Below, in pieces: positions 48,701 through 62,813 of a stretch of DNA of 64,000 bases. Each line of letters starts with the position of its first letter. Position 1 is the stretch's first letter. The stretch spans positions 6,503,221-6,567,220 of the forward strand of contig NW_025062479.1 in the NCBI RefSeq assembly GCF_000002995.4, read 5' to 3'. Under the pieces are notes generated by a model. The model saw nothing but the letters and a program-made list of their open reading frames with translations. It ran no database searches and was not told the origin of the DNA. The stretch comes from Brugia malayi. Lineage: Eukaryota > Nematoda > Chromadorea > Rhabditida > Onchocercidae. A program made the translations under genes and the position numbers.

Positions 48701-50411
48701 CATATCTAAAACTGCTGGAGTAAACGCAGCTTAACAATGTTTACTGTAGAAAGAAGTTAAGGAGCAAAGACGATTAAAGTTGAAATTGGGTGCTCATAAA
48801 ACGGGACTTTGTAAATCAGGTGTTTAAATTTAAGGAGTAGGAAAACTAAAATTTAAGTAGAATTTATTAACAAAAGTGCAACAAAACGGATGAACAAACA
48901 CTAGCTGTTGCAAGGATGATTTCTTTTCCATTTCGATACCATGCTATTTTGATGTTTTTGAATGGTTTAGCCTTGACGTTGCAAAAGAGTTGTGCCGAAC
49001 CATGCTCATAAAGTTTAGAGTTGTTGTCCAGCTCCACTTCCACTCTTGGTGGATAATTTAAATCAAGGCGAACGGCATGTAACTGTGGTGTTATATAGGT
49101 TTCATGATTCACCAAGCATACTAAATACTTATCATCGTCCTCCATTCGAGGTGCAAAACTATAAATTACACTTTAAGAACTTTCAAATTCTTTCTTTATT
49201 CATAATAACAAAAGCAAATTGTGGAAATGTCAGTCACTGCCTTTTAATAAAAATATTGACTGCTTTCAAATTCCCGATAAATTTAAGTAATTATTAATTA
49301 TTTGGAGTGCAGTTTGTTTCTTTACCTTATATTACTAATAACATTGTATGTTCGATCGTCATTAGAGCTAACATATTCAACAACGCGTGCATTTTGTATC
49401 TCTTGACCGCTGTTAGTAAACTCTGGAAAACATCAGATAAAAAATACAAAAATTTTTGGGGATTTTTGAAATTTCATTAAGGAGAAGAATGAGTAGTGAA
49501 TTCTGCATTAATTTAGAAGAGTTAAGAAAACAAATTCAATTCAATTTCGATTTAAATTACTGCTCATGAATATGACAGATGCTGTAAATTTCTAAACATT
49601 AAACTGAACCGAACGAAACATACTGGAGACAGGATTGAATTTCTCCCTGCTATCGCCCAACCACAACGAAACACTTGAGGCATTTGGATCATCTGATATC
49701 AGCCATCCTATTTTTGCCTGCGGTTTACCATGTTTGCTTATGCATGATCGTTGAATGTATTCACCAACTACTGTTCTCAGATTAGATACAGGTGACAATA
49801 ATTTTGGATCTTCTGGTTTAACTGCAACTGATTACAATGAAGCATTCGTGTAAATAATTTTGTAGTCGGAAATGAATTTGAAAACACTTCTAAAAGTACT
49901 CACCTAAAACAGTAAGTTTGGCGAGATTGGATACCCTCGTTGGGTTTTCATTGGCTGCTTCAATCTGACACGCATATTCATCGTCATCATCCATTTGTAC
50001 ATTAATTATGCGCAAATTATACTCTCCTTTACTAACCCTACCTTCCATACTATATCTTTTAAATAAAGATAAATCTCGATCATTTCCTAAGCCAAAACCA
50101 TTTTTCATCCATTGCACTGCTCCCTGCTGCAAAAAAATTCAACTGAAACATCAGCAGAGCTTTATCAAGATAGAATATCTTGCCTTTTTGAAAACTTTTG
50201 CGATCCAAAATTTTCAGAGAGATTTGTTAACTACGTTGATCCTGATTTACTGCTGTGTGCTTAATGAATACACCTGTGCTTCGACACGACATTTTAGAAC
50301 GGCGGTACTACCAATTAAAGCCCGAGTGTCTGCAGGGCCTTCAATAATCCTTTGCTGTGAATGTATATAAGTTGAAACAGCTATTATTATGCAGGTTGTT
50401 GACCACTTCAT
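45781..50411 (-). CDS. syg-1: SYG-1/Kirre/NEPH-type immunoglobulin adhesion receptor
   Basis: Coding exons: 50411-50274, 50126-49904, 49827-49624, 49422-49326, 49158-48900, 48501-48393, 48260-48113, 47864-47687, 47081-46995, 46874-46712, 46508-46386, 46282-46173, 46053-45832; all phases match. The order is signal peptide (MKWSTTCIIIAVSTYIHS), five Ig domains (residues about 20-530), one membrane span (FFPVAFLLFSALFIMG, about 542-560) followed by juxtamembrane cysteines (CCSCW, possible palmitoylation), and a tail of about 130 residues. The VQWMKNGFGLGNDRDLSLF motif in Ig1 is the hallmark of the Kirre/NEPH/SYG-1 group. Ig ends such as DDEYACQI, GEYECVA and SDFGTYNCSA carry the DxxxYxC signature. 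In C. elegans SYG-1 binds SYG-2 to specify synapses; flies use the family in myoblast fusion. The frame runs to a TAA at 45781, but a GTAGGT donor at 45831 suggests an unseen last exon. Confidence 0.93.
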
Positions 50412-50425
50412 TCCTGAAAATCAAC
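50412..50425 (-). promoter_or_regulatory. Probable trans-splice acceptor of SYG-1-like gene
   Basis: GATTTTCAG ends 2 nt before the ATG at 50411, too close for a normal cis 5' UTR. This fits spliced-leader addition. Confidence 0.5.
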
Positions 50426-53400
50426 AGTCGTCCTCAATGACGCTAATTACACGCGTTGAACTGCACTTCAAAAGCTGATATAGCAAATTTTAAATAGAAG
50501 ATTTCAAAGTCCACCATCAAAACTTATAAACTCATCCGCGCTACAATTGGATTTATATTCATCAGATATTACTATGATGCTATCTCATACATGACACTAG
50601 GTTGAAATTTAATAAAATTATTTAATAGAAAGCTAAAACCTTAGAAGAAATAAAAATCAAGGTTTAGGGAACACTGTGAGAATAATGTCTTTTAGTTTTA
50701 TCATCAAAAATAGAGAAACGGGTACCAAGCTCAATTTTCCCATCTTTAAAAGTTCTCGAGCATGTTATTAAATATACACAACATGTTAGCTTTAATGCTA
50801 CGTCGCTCTCAGCATGAATATTCTGCAAGAAATATTATTAACAAAAGTGTTGGAGAGTGAAAACTAATTTTTTAAAATGTAGGATAAACTTAAAAGAATT
50901 GAATCAAAGGAACATTATGTACTCTAATTTGCGAGCAAAACTGCTCTCTTCTCATAATGCCAACTTAAGAACTAAGAATTGAAAAGTGCGCAATTTTGAC
51001 CGAAAATCTGATGTTGTCACTAAAATAAATGTTTACAAATATTGATTAAAGTTGATACGCTTCAGTTTTGGCAAAGCTCTGTGATGGCAGCGAAAATATT
51101 ACATGGTTACTAAAACATATTTTATTTTTCCGTCAATAAAAATGATGAACTGAAATAAGAAACAAACAGTATTTTGAATGAAGAGTAAGTAAATTGATAA
51201 AAGTTTCCATAGTTGATAAAAATATTGTATTACAAATGGCTTAGAAGAGCTCAGGTTTCAAAATAATTAGTAGTATTAATCAATTTATTTTAATTGCACT
51301 TTTTATAATAAGACAAAATCAAACTGTAATCAAATTTAAAGTTGGTCCATTTTTCATAGCTCAAAATTTTATTGAAGAAAACAGTCGACATACAAATTCA
51401 AATCCTAGCAGTGATTCGGAATATGATGTGTAAAAAAGATGTCATCATAAAAAGTCAGGAAATTTATTTGGCACAAAGTATGATGGAAAATGATGGAAGA
51501 AGACAGTTACACATAATCATAAAACACAAGATGATGATTAATTAATCGAAAAAACAGAAAACAAAATGGACAGTTTTTGAACTTGAATTTCGATTCATTA
51601 CTTAAAAGGAAAAAAATGTCTGCTACGTAATTCGCAAGAAATAACATTGCATGTAACTCGTTTATTTGGCCTTCTATTGTATGCATTAACTTCTCATAAA
51701 AATTGCTTCCCAAAAATTTCAGTCAAAACAGTTGAGGCAAATCGATCAGCTCTTAATTATTACCAACACGTAACACTTCAAAAGTCAAATGTAATTACTA
51801 AATTGATGTTCACTTCAATCAAATGTTATAGATAATTTGTACTATGCTTTAATCAAGAATTTAACGAATAAAATCACATTTTAAATCGCTTTTGGGATTA
51901 TTAGAATGAGGATATTCCCCCTTATTCCGTAAAAATTATTTTCAGTAGCGGATGAGGTAAGAGAGGGAATGTGCTTTAAAATCGCAAACTAAAACAAATG
52001 AAGGTTGAAATAACATATTTACTGTAATTGCATCAGTTTGTCCTTGGAAGTTTTAAAAATTGTGCCGTTAATTTCAGTTGTTCAGGCAAAATTTACCAAC
52101 ATTAAATGATGGTGTCTAATTAAAAAACAAAAAAAAAAATCTAGTGATTTCGATTACCTTGATTAAACCAGAACTGAGAAAATCAAAAACTTTTTTTTTA
52201 GGAGCTAATTTAGGATAAGCAGAAGATAAATTTAAAGGGGCAATTTAAACTTTAGGAAAAAGAATGAATGCAAAAATGTACTACTGGTCAAAAGAGCGGA
52301 AATCTTTTTGTTAGGTAGAATAAATGGAAGAAAAGCTTGTGAGATTTCGTTGGGTGCAGACTGCCAATTTTTGGAAGACTACATAGATAGATATCGCGAT
52401 ATAGCAGTAACAGAACAGTTGTTTCCGTGTTTTTCTATAATAAAATTTGAGAAATTGGTGTTATTATAGAATTTATTATGGGGAATTTATTACTGAGATA
52501 CTGATATTACTTTAACTCAAGAGATGTAATTAGGTCATAATGAGTTAATAACGGAGTATTTGCAAATGATGCAACATTGAAAAGCTTTGGGTAACTACAA
52601 AGCGTTGATGAGGAAGATTACGGAAGACCTATAGTTTTTCTAAGCTGTAATATAGCAAGTGTTCTCGGCAAGCTGATTTGATCTGTAGCCGAAAACACTG
52701 CTGCAAAAAATATTGCGAAAGGATTGCGATTCCGACCATGATCCTGAAATACGACTGTGGTTCCCGAAACGATTGCAAAAATTCACCCGGTTACTACCAC
52801 TGAAATTATTTGTTTCATACTGTTGAGAAATAAAAACAGCATAGTACTACTGTGCTCTACTTCACCATGTTATTGCACTTGATCAGGCACTAATTTGCTG
52901 TCTTACAGATTTTGCAGGATGTCATATTCTTACAGAAGTCATCGAAATTTCACTTGTCGACAAATAGGAAATTCCAGTTAGCAAGTTTGCTTTTCTACCT
53001 CTTATTTATCCACTGGAGCTTGACAAAGGTTCTAAATCAGATAGATGTAGCACAATAGTTGCAACGAATAATAACATCCAATATTGTTGGGATTTGTAGC
53101 GTATCAAAATCAGATTGAATATCAGTTATAATTTCTAAGGTTATTGCTTCTAACATTCATTTTAGACTTTTGAGTTATAATAGCAGTGATTTTTCAGCAA
53201 AATTTAAGCGTGAAGTAAAAGTAACGCACTTTAAAAAATTAGGAAAATGATGACATCAAAGCGATTGACGAAGTTATTATCCTATAATGTTTTAGGAAGG
53301 CCTAACTGTTCGTTGATATAAAGCAGTATTGCTTCATTTATTCAGCAACAAATATCCAGGTTTCTATAGAATTTGCATTGTCTGCACGTCCCGACAACTG

Positions 53401-54912
53401 ACATGGAATAAGTAAGAAACAATCAATACTTTCTGCTGGAACAAGGAAATATACTATTTTCATATTTCCCTAACTACTATTTCCTTTCCTCAGCTGGTTA
53501 TACGATGTTTATTGCATTGGAACATCAAATTTCAACAGTTGAGTTGAAATCTACAAAATAATAGATTAAAAACTAAAATTAAAGATTAATAAGGTCAAAA
53601 AGGAAGTGTGATTTTAAATTGCGAAAATATTACAACGAAAACTATGCAAATTTGAACACTCTGCTCTGTGTAGTTGCACAAACAATTCGTAACAGATGCT
53701 ATCCAGTAAGAATTTCTGAAACAAATAACAAACATTTGCAAAAGTACTTATTTAGCTCTAATTGTTTATCAGTGCTTTATGCCAGGAAACCTTAACTCAT
53801 ACTTTCACACCAATCTTTTTTATCTCGAATATGTTTAGATTAGCTCCACTTCAATAAGTATTATATCAAAAAAAAGTGCTGCAGTTCATATTCAAAGATT
53901 TTTAAACAGCAATGTTAAGCGAAAAGTTCACGTTTTGTTTATGTTCTGCTGGAAACAGGAACTGATTATAGCACCTGATAACCTTTTTTTTTTTTTTTTT
54001 TTTTCACCCTTTTCAGCAGGACGGGATTTTCATGTTTCGTTGGTACAATAAAATAATATTTTCATCTTTGACAAAGCAAACTAAAAATAAGTCACCGAAA
54101 TAGAAAGACGAAAATGATGACCCAAAATATAAGCAACAGATTACGTAGCTAGTCAGAAATTTATAAAGAAGAATTCTCTTGTTCTGGATTCTTATCAGTT
54201 ATTTAACAAACTTCATATTTATAAATAGGCGGGTAATGCTTCCATTGAATGTGATATAAGACCTAAATTGAAGATATCCATTTGAGGAAAGATAAATCCT
54301 GAAATGTTAAAAACAAAACAGGCCCGCAAAATCTCTGTGTGTGTGTTTTTCTATGTACCCATATACTTTCAATTTGCTGAATTTTAAAACAGTAATTGTT
54401 TCCAGAGTATTTTAAATCTGAAAGACAGGAGGCGTATTGCTATTATTTCATTTCACTAATTTTTTAGGAGGGTGTAGGATGCTGCATCCTTGCTTTTAAT
54501 GGGAAGTCAAAGTCAAACCAAAAATGTTCAAAATTTGGTTCAAAGAGTAAAGAAAAAACTTGCCCATCTAATGTCGTCAAAAATACTTTTATCAGTGATG
54601 TGGTATAGATTTCCTGTGGCTTGTACGTAGCTTATTGCATAACATTTTACCAAATTGCTCATACCGTTTCATACTTATGTTACCCAACGTCGAATTTAAG
54701 TGTATATTTTTAATGATAAGTTAATAACAAAAAGTTGGACACCTTACGAATAGTTCAATTAGGAGAACTAAACCATTCCAAGGAATTAGAAATTGGTTGA
54801 AGAAAGAAGTAGAAAATGATTCAATACAAATATGGTTAGTTAGATGTCATTAATGAGGTCGAGATACAAGCACTTCACGATCTAATTCATTTTCTTCGTT
54901 CTCTTCGCATTT

Positions 54913-55173
54913 TTAACGTAATTTTACCATCGACAAAACTTTATACCTTAAATCGCTATTTCCTCTGTCTCCATACAATCCTAATTCACAGAATGTAAAA
55001 GATCGATCAACTGTCGGTGCAAACTGAAAAATGATTTTATCCAGTAAGCGACCCACCTGCTATTCAGAGAAAAGGTTCTCATTCATTGGCAAACATTCCA
55101 GCAAGTATTTCCTAAGCTGAAATCTAGTAGCCACAAATTTGTGAGGTAAATACGAGAATAAATCCAGCTCAAT
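54913..55173 (-). pseudogene. Unidentified degenerate coding-like segment
   Basis: One frame reads through about 87 codons with a single internal TAG (55060-55062) before a TAA at 54913. It has strongly protein-like text (RKYLLECLPMNENLFSE, then LLDKIIFQFAPTVDR and CELGLYGDRGNSDLR). The TAG is also part of an AG acceptor, and GTATAA follows at 54946, so 55059-54947 could instead be a real 113-nt exon. I recognise no family. Confidence 0.35.
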
Positions 55174-56798
55174 TCACTTTTAGCCACATAATTTTTCTGC
55201 TTCGAATCAAGAAAAATTATCGTAGGTGATAATTTAAAACTTTATAACAGCTTTAAAAGAGTAAAAACTGGGAGAAACTTTTTGTTACACTATGAGCTTC
55301 TTCATGCAAGTTTTAGAAAAAAAAAAGAAGAAAGCATTGAGTAAATAATTCAAAGCCAAATCTCTTTAAATGAAATACTTCAACTATCAGTTATAAGAGA
55401 TATGATCAGTAAAAGCACGAATGGATGAATGCATAATATCATCATTATAGCAGTCGATTTCACAGAGTATATTACTTTTTAAGAATGGGACCTCATGTTT
55501 TTATGATTGTTTAATATTCAAATTTTATAAGAATGAAGCACTGAAATGAAGTATTACGGGTGTGGTTAAAAGGTGGATCAGACTGCATCTAAAATACCAG
55601 TGCTATTAAACAGTTGATAAATCAAATGGGCACTAAGGTTCTAAAAATCAATCAGTCTAACACTTTTGAATCCTACAGCCCTACCTCTTAAAATTAGAGA
55701 ACGTGGAAAAAGCAGTGAAGGTGAAATAAAGATTTCATATCTCGCTACCACTTAATTGTAAAAAAAAACAATGAAATGGAAGATCAGTGTAAAAGAACGA
55801 AAAGGAAGTTAAAAATTGAGACAAACCAGCGATCTAACTTTGAATTGGCAGTTAAGAATTATCATCTGGAAACTGACTAACTCATATCCAAATTTATTAA
55901 AGTATATTTCTGAACAAAAAGAAATTATATCGTAAATGAAAAGGCATTTGGTACGACAGGTATTTGCAAAAGTTCAATAAGAACAGAAATAAGAAATAAA
56001 TTCAAAGATGGAGTTGAGAGAGACAAATGTGCGCAACGATAGATGATTATTGAGTTAGCTGAGGCAACTGGTGCGAGAGAATTGTTGGCTATTGAGCATA
56101 AACACGTTATCATTGAAGACCTTCAGAACACACAAACCGACAGCTGACTTTTAAAAATTCCGAATGCACCAATTCTACTGATAGCTCGATGACAGATCTG
56201 GCGATAATTTACAAGAGAACCATTCATTTCTAAAGCATGTCAGTATCTTTTTCTTTTTTTAAAAAGTCCATTAATTCCATCTGGCCAATGGTAACGTTGA
56301 GATTCATGAAACATTTTCTCTGCTTACAAATAACAAAAATTATCAGATAGATAGTTAGAAAGCAGAGGCACAATCGGCAAAGTAGTGGACACTAAAGATT
56401 TAAATATCTAGTAGGCACTAAATGGAAAGAAATACTGACATGTCAAAGATTTGTTAGCTTACTGCCGATTGAGAATTCGCCACACTGAGAATACTGAATC
56501 GCTCGATAGTCTTTCAAAAAATTAGATAGAATGAATGAGAGAAGTACACTTAACATAGAGACATACATAAGCTACATGAAGTGATTGATGTTGGTGGTGG
56601 CAACGTTAACGGGGGTAACTGTTGGGTTAAATTAATAGAAATAGAGAACCAACTGAGCTCTAGGCAAGTATTATTATATAGGTGTGTAGACATTAAAATA
56701 TGAACATTCCATTTTATCTATTTCTCCTACTACCTCAGTCTGTCTCCTCAGATTGTTTCCCGTCTGTATGTCTCATGTACTCGTATATTCGACATGTG

Positions 56799-56829
56799 AA
56801 TAAAGTGATTCCCCTCTCAAAAAAAAAAA
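56799..56829 (+). other. AATAAA plus 11-A tail: retroposed 3' end
   Basis: AATAAA at 56799 is followed 14 nt later by 11 consecutive A (56819-56829). That is the spacing of a polyadenylated mRNA end. Upstream sequence (56570-56798) is somewhat less AT-rich than its flanks. It suggests insertion of a processed transcript, but I could not identify its source. Confidence 0.4.
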
Positions 56830-57474
56830 CAATTGTTTATGAATAGAAAATATAAACCACACGTTAAGAAAATATCTGTCCAGAGTACTTCATTAATTTC
56901 TAATGAGTAAAATCATACGCCGCTTTCCTTTCTATCGCAATACGCCTTTTATTATTTCGATATTGATTCTTTGTTTTTAAACTGTTTCACTTCGCTACCT
57001 ATTGCATATCGTTTTAAGTCAAAAAGATAATGAAATCCTTTTTTTACTTTTTATCGTCATTTCCTAACTTAAATAGATAAATTAGAGCGATCACGACTTC
57101 TTCATCACTTTGAAATATGTATTTGCTCAGATATAATGCACTACTGATAATCTCTAATTTGGTGCAGTACTCTTATTTCGTTGTTCTCCAGACCAATGCA
57201 ACACATATCGCATTATCTAATTTCATCCTTTGTTTGAACCACAATGTCTTTCCTTTTTCAAGTATTACAGTTCTCACTTCTTTATGCTGTGCTGTAGTCA
57301 TAGCTTCTCCTCCATATCATCTTTTAACTATAAGAGATAAACGTAAAAAAAAATTTAGGATGAATAATCATAATCTTTAGGAGGTTGTAAAAGACAACTT
57401 GCGTATTTAAAATAATCAAAAATCTCTTAGATTTCCTACAATCAAAGTTCGCCTCGTTTCCACATACTGAAAGT

Positions 57475-57507
57475 AATTGCAAAATTTTTAACAAAAATTT
57501 TGCAATT
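57475..57507. repeat. Perfect 15-bp hairpin with 3-nt loop
   Basis: Arms 57475-57489 and 57493-57507 are exact reverse complements around AAC. The arms are very AT-rich, so chance is more likely than for the palindrome at 27.3 kb. Confidence 0.9.
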
Positions 57508-60500
57508 TACTTCAAAAACCTGCAGAAGATTAAAATTTTGAACAATTGCAAAATGCAAAGAACAGCCGATGGAGATAAATTGTGGAACCTTTTTTTACTC
57601 AACTGCTATATCAAACATAACTCTTTTAATTTTGAAATAATCGCTTCCGGAATAACATCGACAAGAGTAAGAATAAATTATCAAACATACAAAGAAAAAG
57701 GAAGTAAACGTTATTGAAAAAGGGAAAGCTTACATGTGAGCAATGCGAATGAAAAGCGCATGAAAAAAACGTTGTTTGATATAAGAGTTGATTAAAATTC
57801 CTAAGATGACTGTACGCTGTAACTCAGCTCAGCTCTTCACAAACTACGTCTATCGCGAAACTCGAAAATTGTATTAATCCAGAATATTAAAATGTATCTT
57901 AATTGAACACTCTTGAAAAAAATGTAGAACTGTTTCAAATTACTTCTGATTTAAGCAATCATTATTCCAGCATTCATCCTCCCATTGTAGCTGAGCTTAT
58001 GTGATTGTTTAGAAAAAAATTTTGTTTTTAACTGTTAACAAAGAGTATGTGCATTGTTTATTATGTTAAAAACTACTCCTTTGTTCCAAATCGAATTTGC
58101 TTACAATGTCGAAATATTGTAAAGGTTTTCTAATTTAATAGTCATTGTTGGAGGAGCTGATAATATTAAAATCATCTCATATTATATGAAGAGTAAAGAT
58201 CATCTGATAGCTCTTTACTCAATGTAATTAGGCACTTGTTGCAAATCAGTTTGCCCATTATAGAGCATTTAAAAATCCTTTTTCTCAATCAGTTTTTTTA
58301 GCAGCAAGCTATAATTCGGCTGCTCTTCCTCACTCATAGTTCATTTAATTTTTCTAAGTTCCTCATCGACTTATTTTTGTTGATACTCTACGCTAGCGAA
58401 TAAAATCGTTACAACAGACCTTTCATTCAACGCATTCATTTATGCTAACTATAATAACAAACAAGGAAGGCTCTTGAGCATATGAAAGTCTAATTCGACT
58501 CTAAGCCACGAGTTATATTCAGACTGAACTCCAAATTTCACGACAACATCTTCCAGAAAACTGATGACAAAGACAAGAAGGAAAAAGGAGACACTAATAG
58601 CCTTTCATCTTTAACGAATAAAGTTTCATACATATCAGTGCAGCGAAAATGACAGCGTTCAAAAATATACCTAGATGGAGGATGTAACTTAGGCTATCGA
58701 AATTTTCAAAGTGACTGTTTTTGTTTATTGGGAATGTTTCGATATTCTTTGAAACTTCACTGTGAATACCCGCAGGTGTTGCATCTCAACTATCGGCTTC
58801 ACTTGTCTGAAATAGAATCAGCTCTACTTTTTTCTTCTTTGTTTAGGATCGAGGGACTACTTTTTCTAGTCTTTAAGTAAATAATGCTCAGTTTTAGAGC
58901 AGTAATCTCGAAGTCCAGAATTAACTGTTTTGATAAGCACAATTCCGTCATTGTGACTCATTTTATGCTTCAAACCGTTTATGCTTCATGATTTCAACTA
59001 ATAAATTTTGGTAGTGCCGTGTTTCTTACCATTAATGTGCAAAGTATTCAGTGATAATCAATCTCGTAGGCAAAAAGTTAATGGAATTCCTTATCATTAA
59101 TGAAATATGATTGCTTTATTTTCCCAAGATTACATTTACAACTTCTTGGCATTGAAAGAAATAAACTTTGTGTACATAATCGAGGGCGGTGAACTCTTAA
59201 AGCTGCGGAAAGTTCCGCTATTTACTCATTAAAATTTAGAAGAATGATGTCATTAGATCCTGATTTAATTGCAAGTAATAATATAATAATTTCAGCTTGC
59301 TATTTCCCTCTTCCTGATTTTTTTTAAACTGATATCATAAAGGAATGGAAGGAAGGAGAAAAGAAAATGTATGCTGGACTAATGCCAACAGATGGTTGCT
59401 TTGTGAAATTGTTTTATATTGATAAACAAAGACTGTCTGTATCTCTGCAAATCACACTGTACACTGTCTCTGGAGGCACCCATTCTAAATACTGAATTAA
59501 TCTACAAGCCATAAATAAAAATCGCTTCCACTGTTTTGATTTTTTTTTTGCTGATTTTGCCTGACCGATATTTATATTCATTCCACCTTGCTGTCCTTAA
59601 TTTGATTTGGAATAATTTCACGTTTTCAGCTGCTATTTTACATTCTAGGAAATCACAAAAAAGTAAATGGCTCAAAAAAAAATGCACATTTCATAACTTC
59701 TTCTTTAACATAAACATTAAAAGAATCAATTTTTAATGATTACAACAAGTGGTAGCTGTAGTAATGTGAAATCAAATACTGGAATGGTAAACTTCCCTCA
59801 AGAACAGAAGGATCATAAGCTTGTTTGGAGTATTGGCATGTAATTGCGTTAACACCAAGAATTGGTGTTGCTTTGCAAGTAGGCTTCATAGAAATTTAGG
59901 TGCGTATTATTATTCCTAAAGAGTAGTGGAGGTGATAAACAGGAACTGTTTCTTCCACAATTAAGTTTTGCAGTTAAGTCTTTCATAGCACACCTTGTAG
60001 AAAATGTCTATAGCGAGCACACACATAGAATAGAGACCCAAAGCAATTTGCAGATTCTTTCCTAACAAAATTTAATGAAGAGTTTGTTCATGAATGACTT
60101 TCAATTTGTACTACCAAATATCTTTTGCAATCGTAGATTACGATGTCAACAGCAAATAATTAATGGAAGTTGGGAAATATTTATAACAAAGCTTCATTAT
60201 GTTATATAAAAGTGATGTAGTTCGCGTTTTTTTTTTTTTTTTCATTATGATTTTGACCAGAAAGTAACGAATAAGCAGTGAGTGGTGGTACACGTTATGA
60301 TATTCAAAAAGATTATAATTACCAAAAGTTGCTTTCTGGGAAGACTAAAATTATCGAAAGGGTTAGAAATTTATGGAGAAAATGAAATTCATATAATTGA
60401 AGTAAGACATGCACAACAGACAACTCAAAAGACGACGACAGCAAATACATTTTCGTAGTCGTATTCAGATGCTATTAAAGCAGAGTGACAATATTTTTGT

Positions 60501-61365
60501 GCTGCTTCCCAGTTAGCATCTTGTTGTATAAAACGGATCTATATATTTACATACATGCATATATATGTCATGTATGTGAGAATATATCTGCATTTTCGAG
60601 CTGCAATAAACATATTATATGCATATTATATGTAGAAACGAACAAATAAATTGGTGGACGATAAAGCAATTAAGGACAAATGGAACAGTGGGTGAGTAGT
60701 GGGTGTTAGGATAATGGCTTGTTGTCGAGAAAGTTTTCTTCGAAGATTAGTTAATTGGAAACGCTAGACGCACACTGTGTGATTAATTGCCATTTCAAGT
60801 GCCAATTGAACATATCACGAGAGGCAAGACGGCCTCATCCTTCCATGTTTCTACCATACTGAACTTCACTGAGAAGATCCTTTAAATATCATTGATTGCA
60901 AAGTGAAAAGTGAATAGATATATTAAACATATTCTTCATAGATATAGATAGAATAGATATATTAAATGAATAGTTATATTAGACATAAATATATTCCTCA
61001 AATCGTAACTAAAGCTTTTGTGATCATAGAAAGCGATAAAATGAATCACTGACTAGTCTGAGAAATCGACCCTTAAATCAGAATTGAATAAAGTAATCAG
61101 TTAAAAGCAAAACAGAGAAGAAAAGTTATTTAAAATAATCCGCTCTTTAAAAAGAATCAGTAATTTCATTGCATCAATGTGTTCTGTAATAAGCAAATGA
61201 CAGATTTAAGAGAAATTTGTTATTTTTACTGCGTTGTTATATTTTCTATTAAAATTAGTTAAAAAACAAAAAGTACTATCTGTCCGGTCTTTTTCTTCCA
61301 AAGGATTGAAGTAGATAAAATTAGTTTACTTTCTAATGTTGATTCAGTCAAATTAGTTGCGGGAA

Positions 61366-61369
<4 letters not shown>

Positions 61370-61420
<51 letters not shown>
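61370..61420. repeat. (TA)n microsatellite
   Basis: About 25 TA units. The 70-codon minus-strand frame across it is a run of Ile-Tyr and not a gene. Confidence 0.98.
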
Positions 61421-61423
<3 letters not shown>

Positions 61424-61492
61424 TTGCAAAATTGCATCATTATTATCGCATGATATCGGCACTTTTCTCAAATTGCACAGTAGATGACATCA

Positions 61493-61621
<129 letters not shown>

Positions 61622-62813
61622 CTAAGCAGATACAAACGACCTATACCTTTATCGCTGAAAATATAGAATTTAAAAAACATTCTTTACAATTCGTAAATAT
61701 TTTATTTCAGAAGACAATGAAGTGCGTTGTTTAATATGAAAACAATGTTTTTTAGCACTTAATCGCAAATAAGACGCATAGTAAAGTTCTTATTATCAAG
61801 TAATCGAAAGAAGTACTATCAAAACTGAGCACATAATTTATTGAAGTTAAGAAATACAAATTGCCCTTGCCTTTACTTCAATTCACTTATAATCTTTATT
61901 CAATTCTTCAAAAACCAGAAGAATATCAGTAAACCAAGATCTATGTAACTTTAGGTTTTGTAATTTGTTCAACTTCTGAATATAAGCATAGGGAAGAAAA
62001 CTAAACTGAAAAGTTTCCCTCTTTAATAAAACTGGAAGAGATCGAAATCTCTTTATGTAATATAAGTAACCATGAAGTAACAAAAATATTATCGATTTCA
62101 GAAATTAACAAGTTTCATCATGTTTACTACTGCTTTCACCATTGTTATGTTTCATGATTTTCTTGTTATACAATGACGAAATGAACTTCCGATAGCACAT
62201 GTTATCCATTGTATAAATAAAAGTCGCTTATCACCAAAAAACACCATTATCATTTGCTACTTAATACTATAAATCGCGAAATGAAATAGAATGAAATCAG
62301 AAATGAAAAGATGACTTTGTTGACCAATGATGTAAAACTATGAACAATGCAGTTGGAACGATAAACAGGCCACCGGTAAAACGACAGCAAGCGTTAATCA
62401 AGGCACTTTCTTTCCAAATCAATCATGGTTTGATTGATTTCTTTGCATGCCTGGGTTTAACAAACACAAGCAAATACGCTTTTCTGTTTCCTAATAATCA
62501 TATCATAGCCGAGTAAACGATTACTCAATTGAATAACCGATACACAACAGATCTCTAAGCTTCACTTCCTAAACTCTCATATACCAAATAGCCTCTTCTT
62601 TTTTAAACACATTACAGTAATATTGTTTAACTAAACTCGATTTCCATAATCCAAAATCTATTGAATAGAACTAATGACAGCAATATGTAAAAAATTAACA
62701 AGTTTTTTAATCTTAGAATCTTAGATATAGACATTAATGTATGGAAATGTACAAAAGATTCCAAAAATCCTAATTAGAGTTTCAAAGCCATTTTATCTAA
62801 TCACAATATTTAA

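Noticed and set aside
57117..57380. 87-codon frame that might be a membrane protein
   Set aside because: Hydrophobicity follows from T-rich codons; there is no family motif and no splice context.
61259..61471. 70-codon minus-strand frame
   Set aside because: Its core is translated (TA)n repeat.
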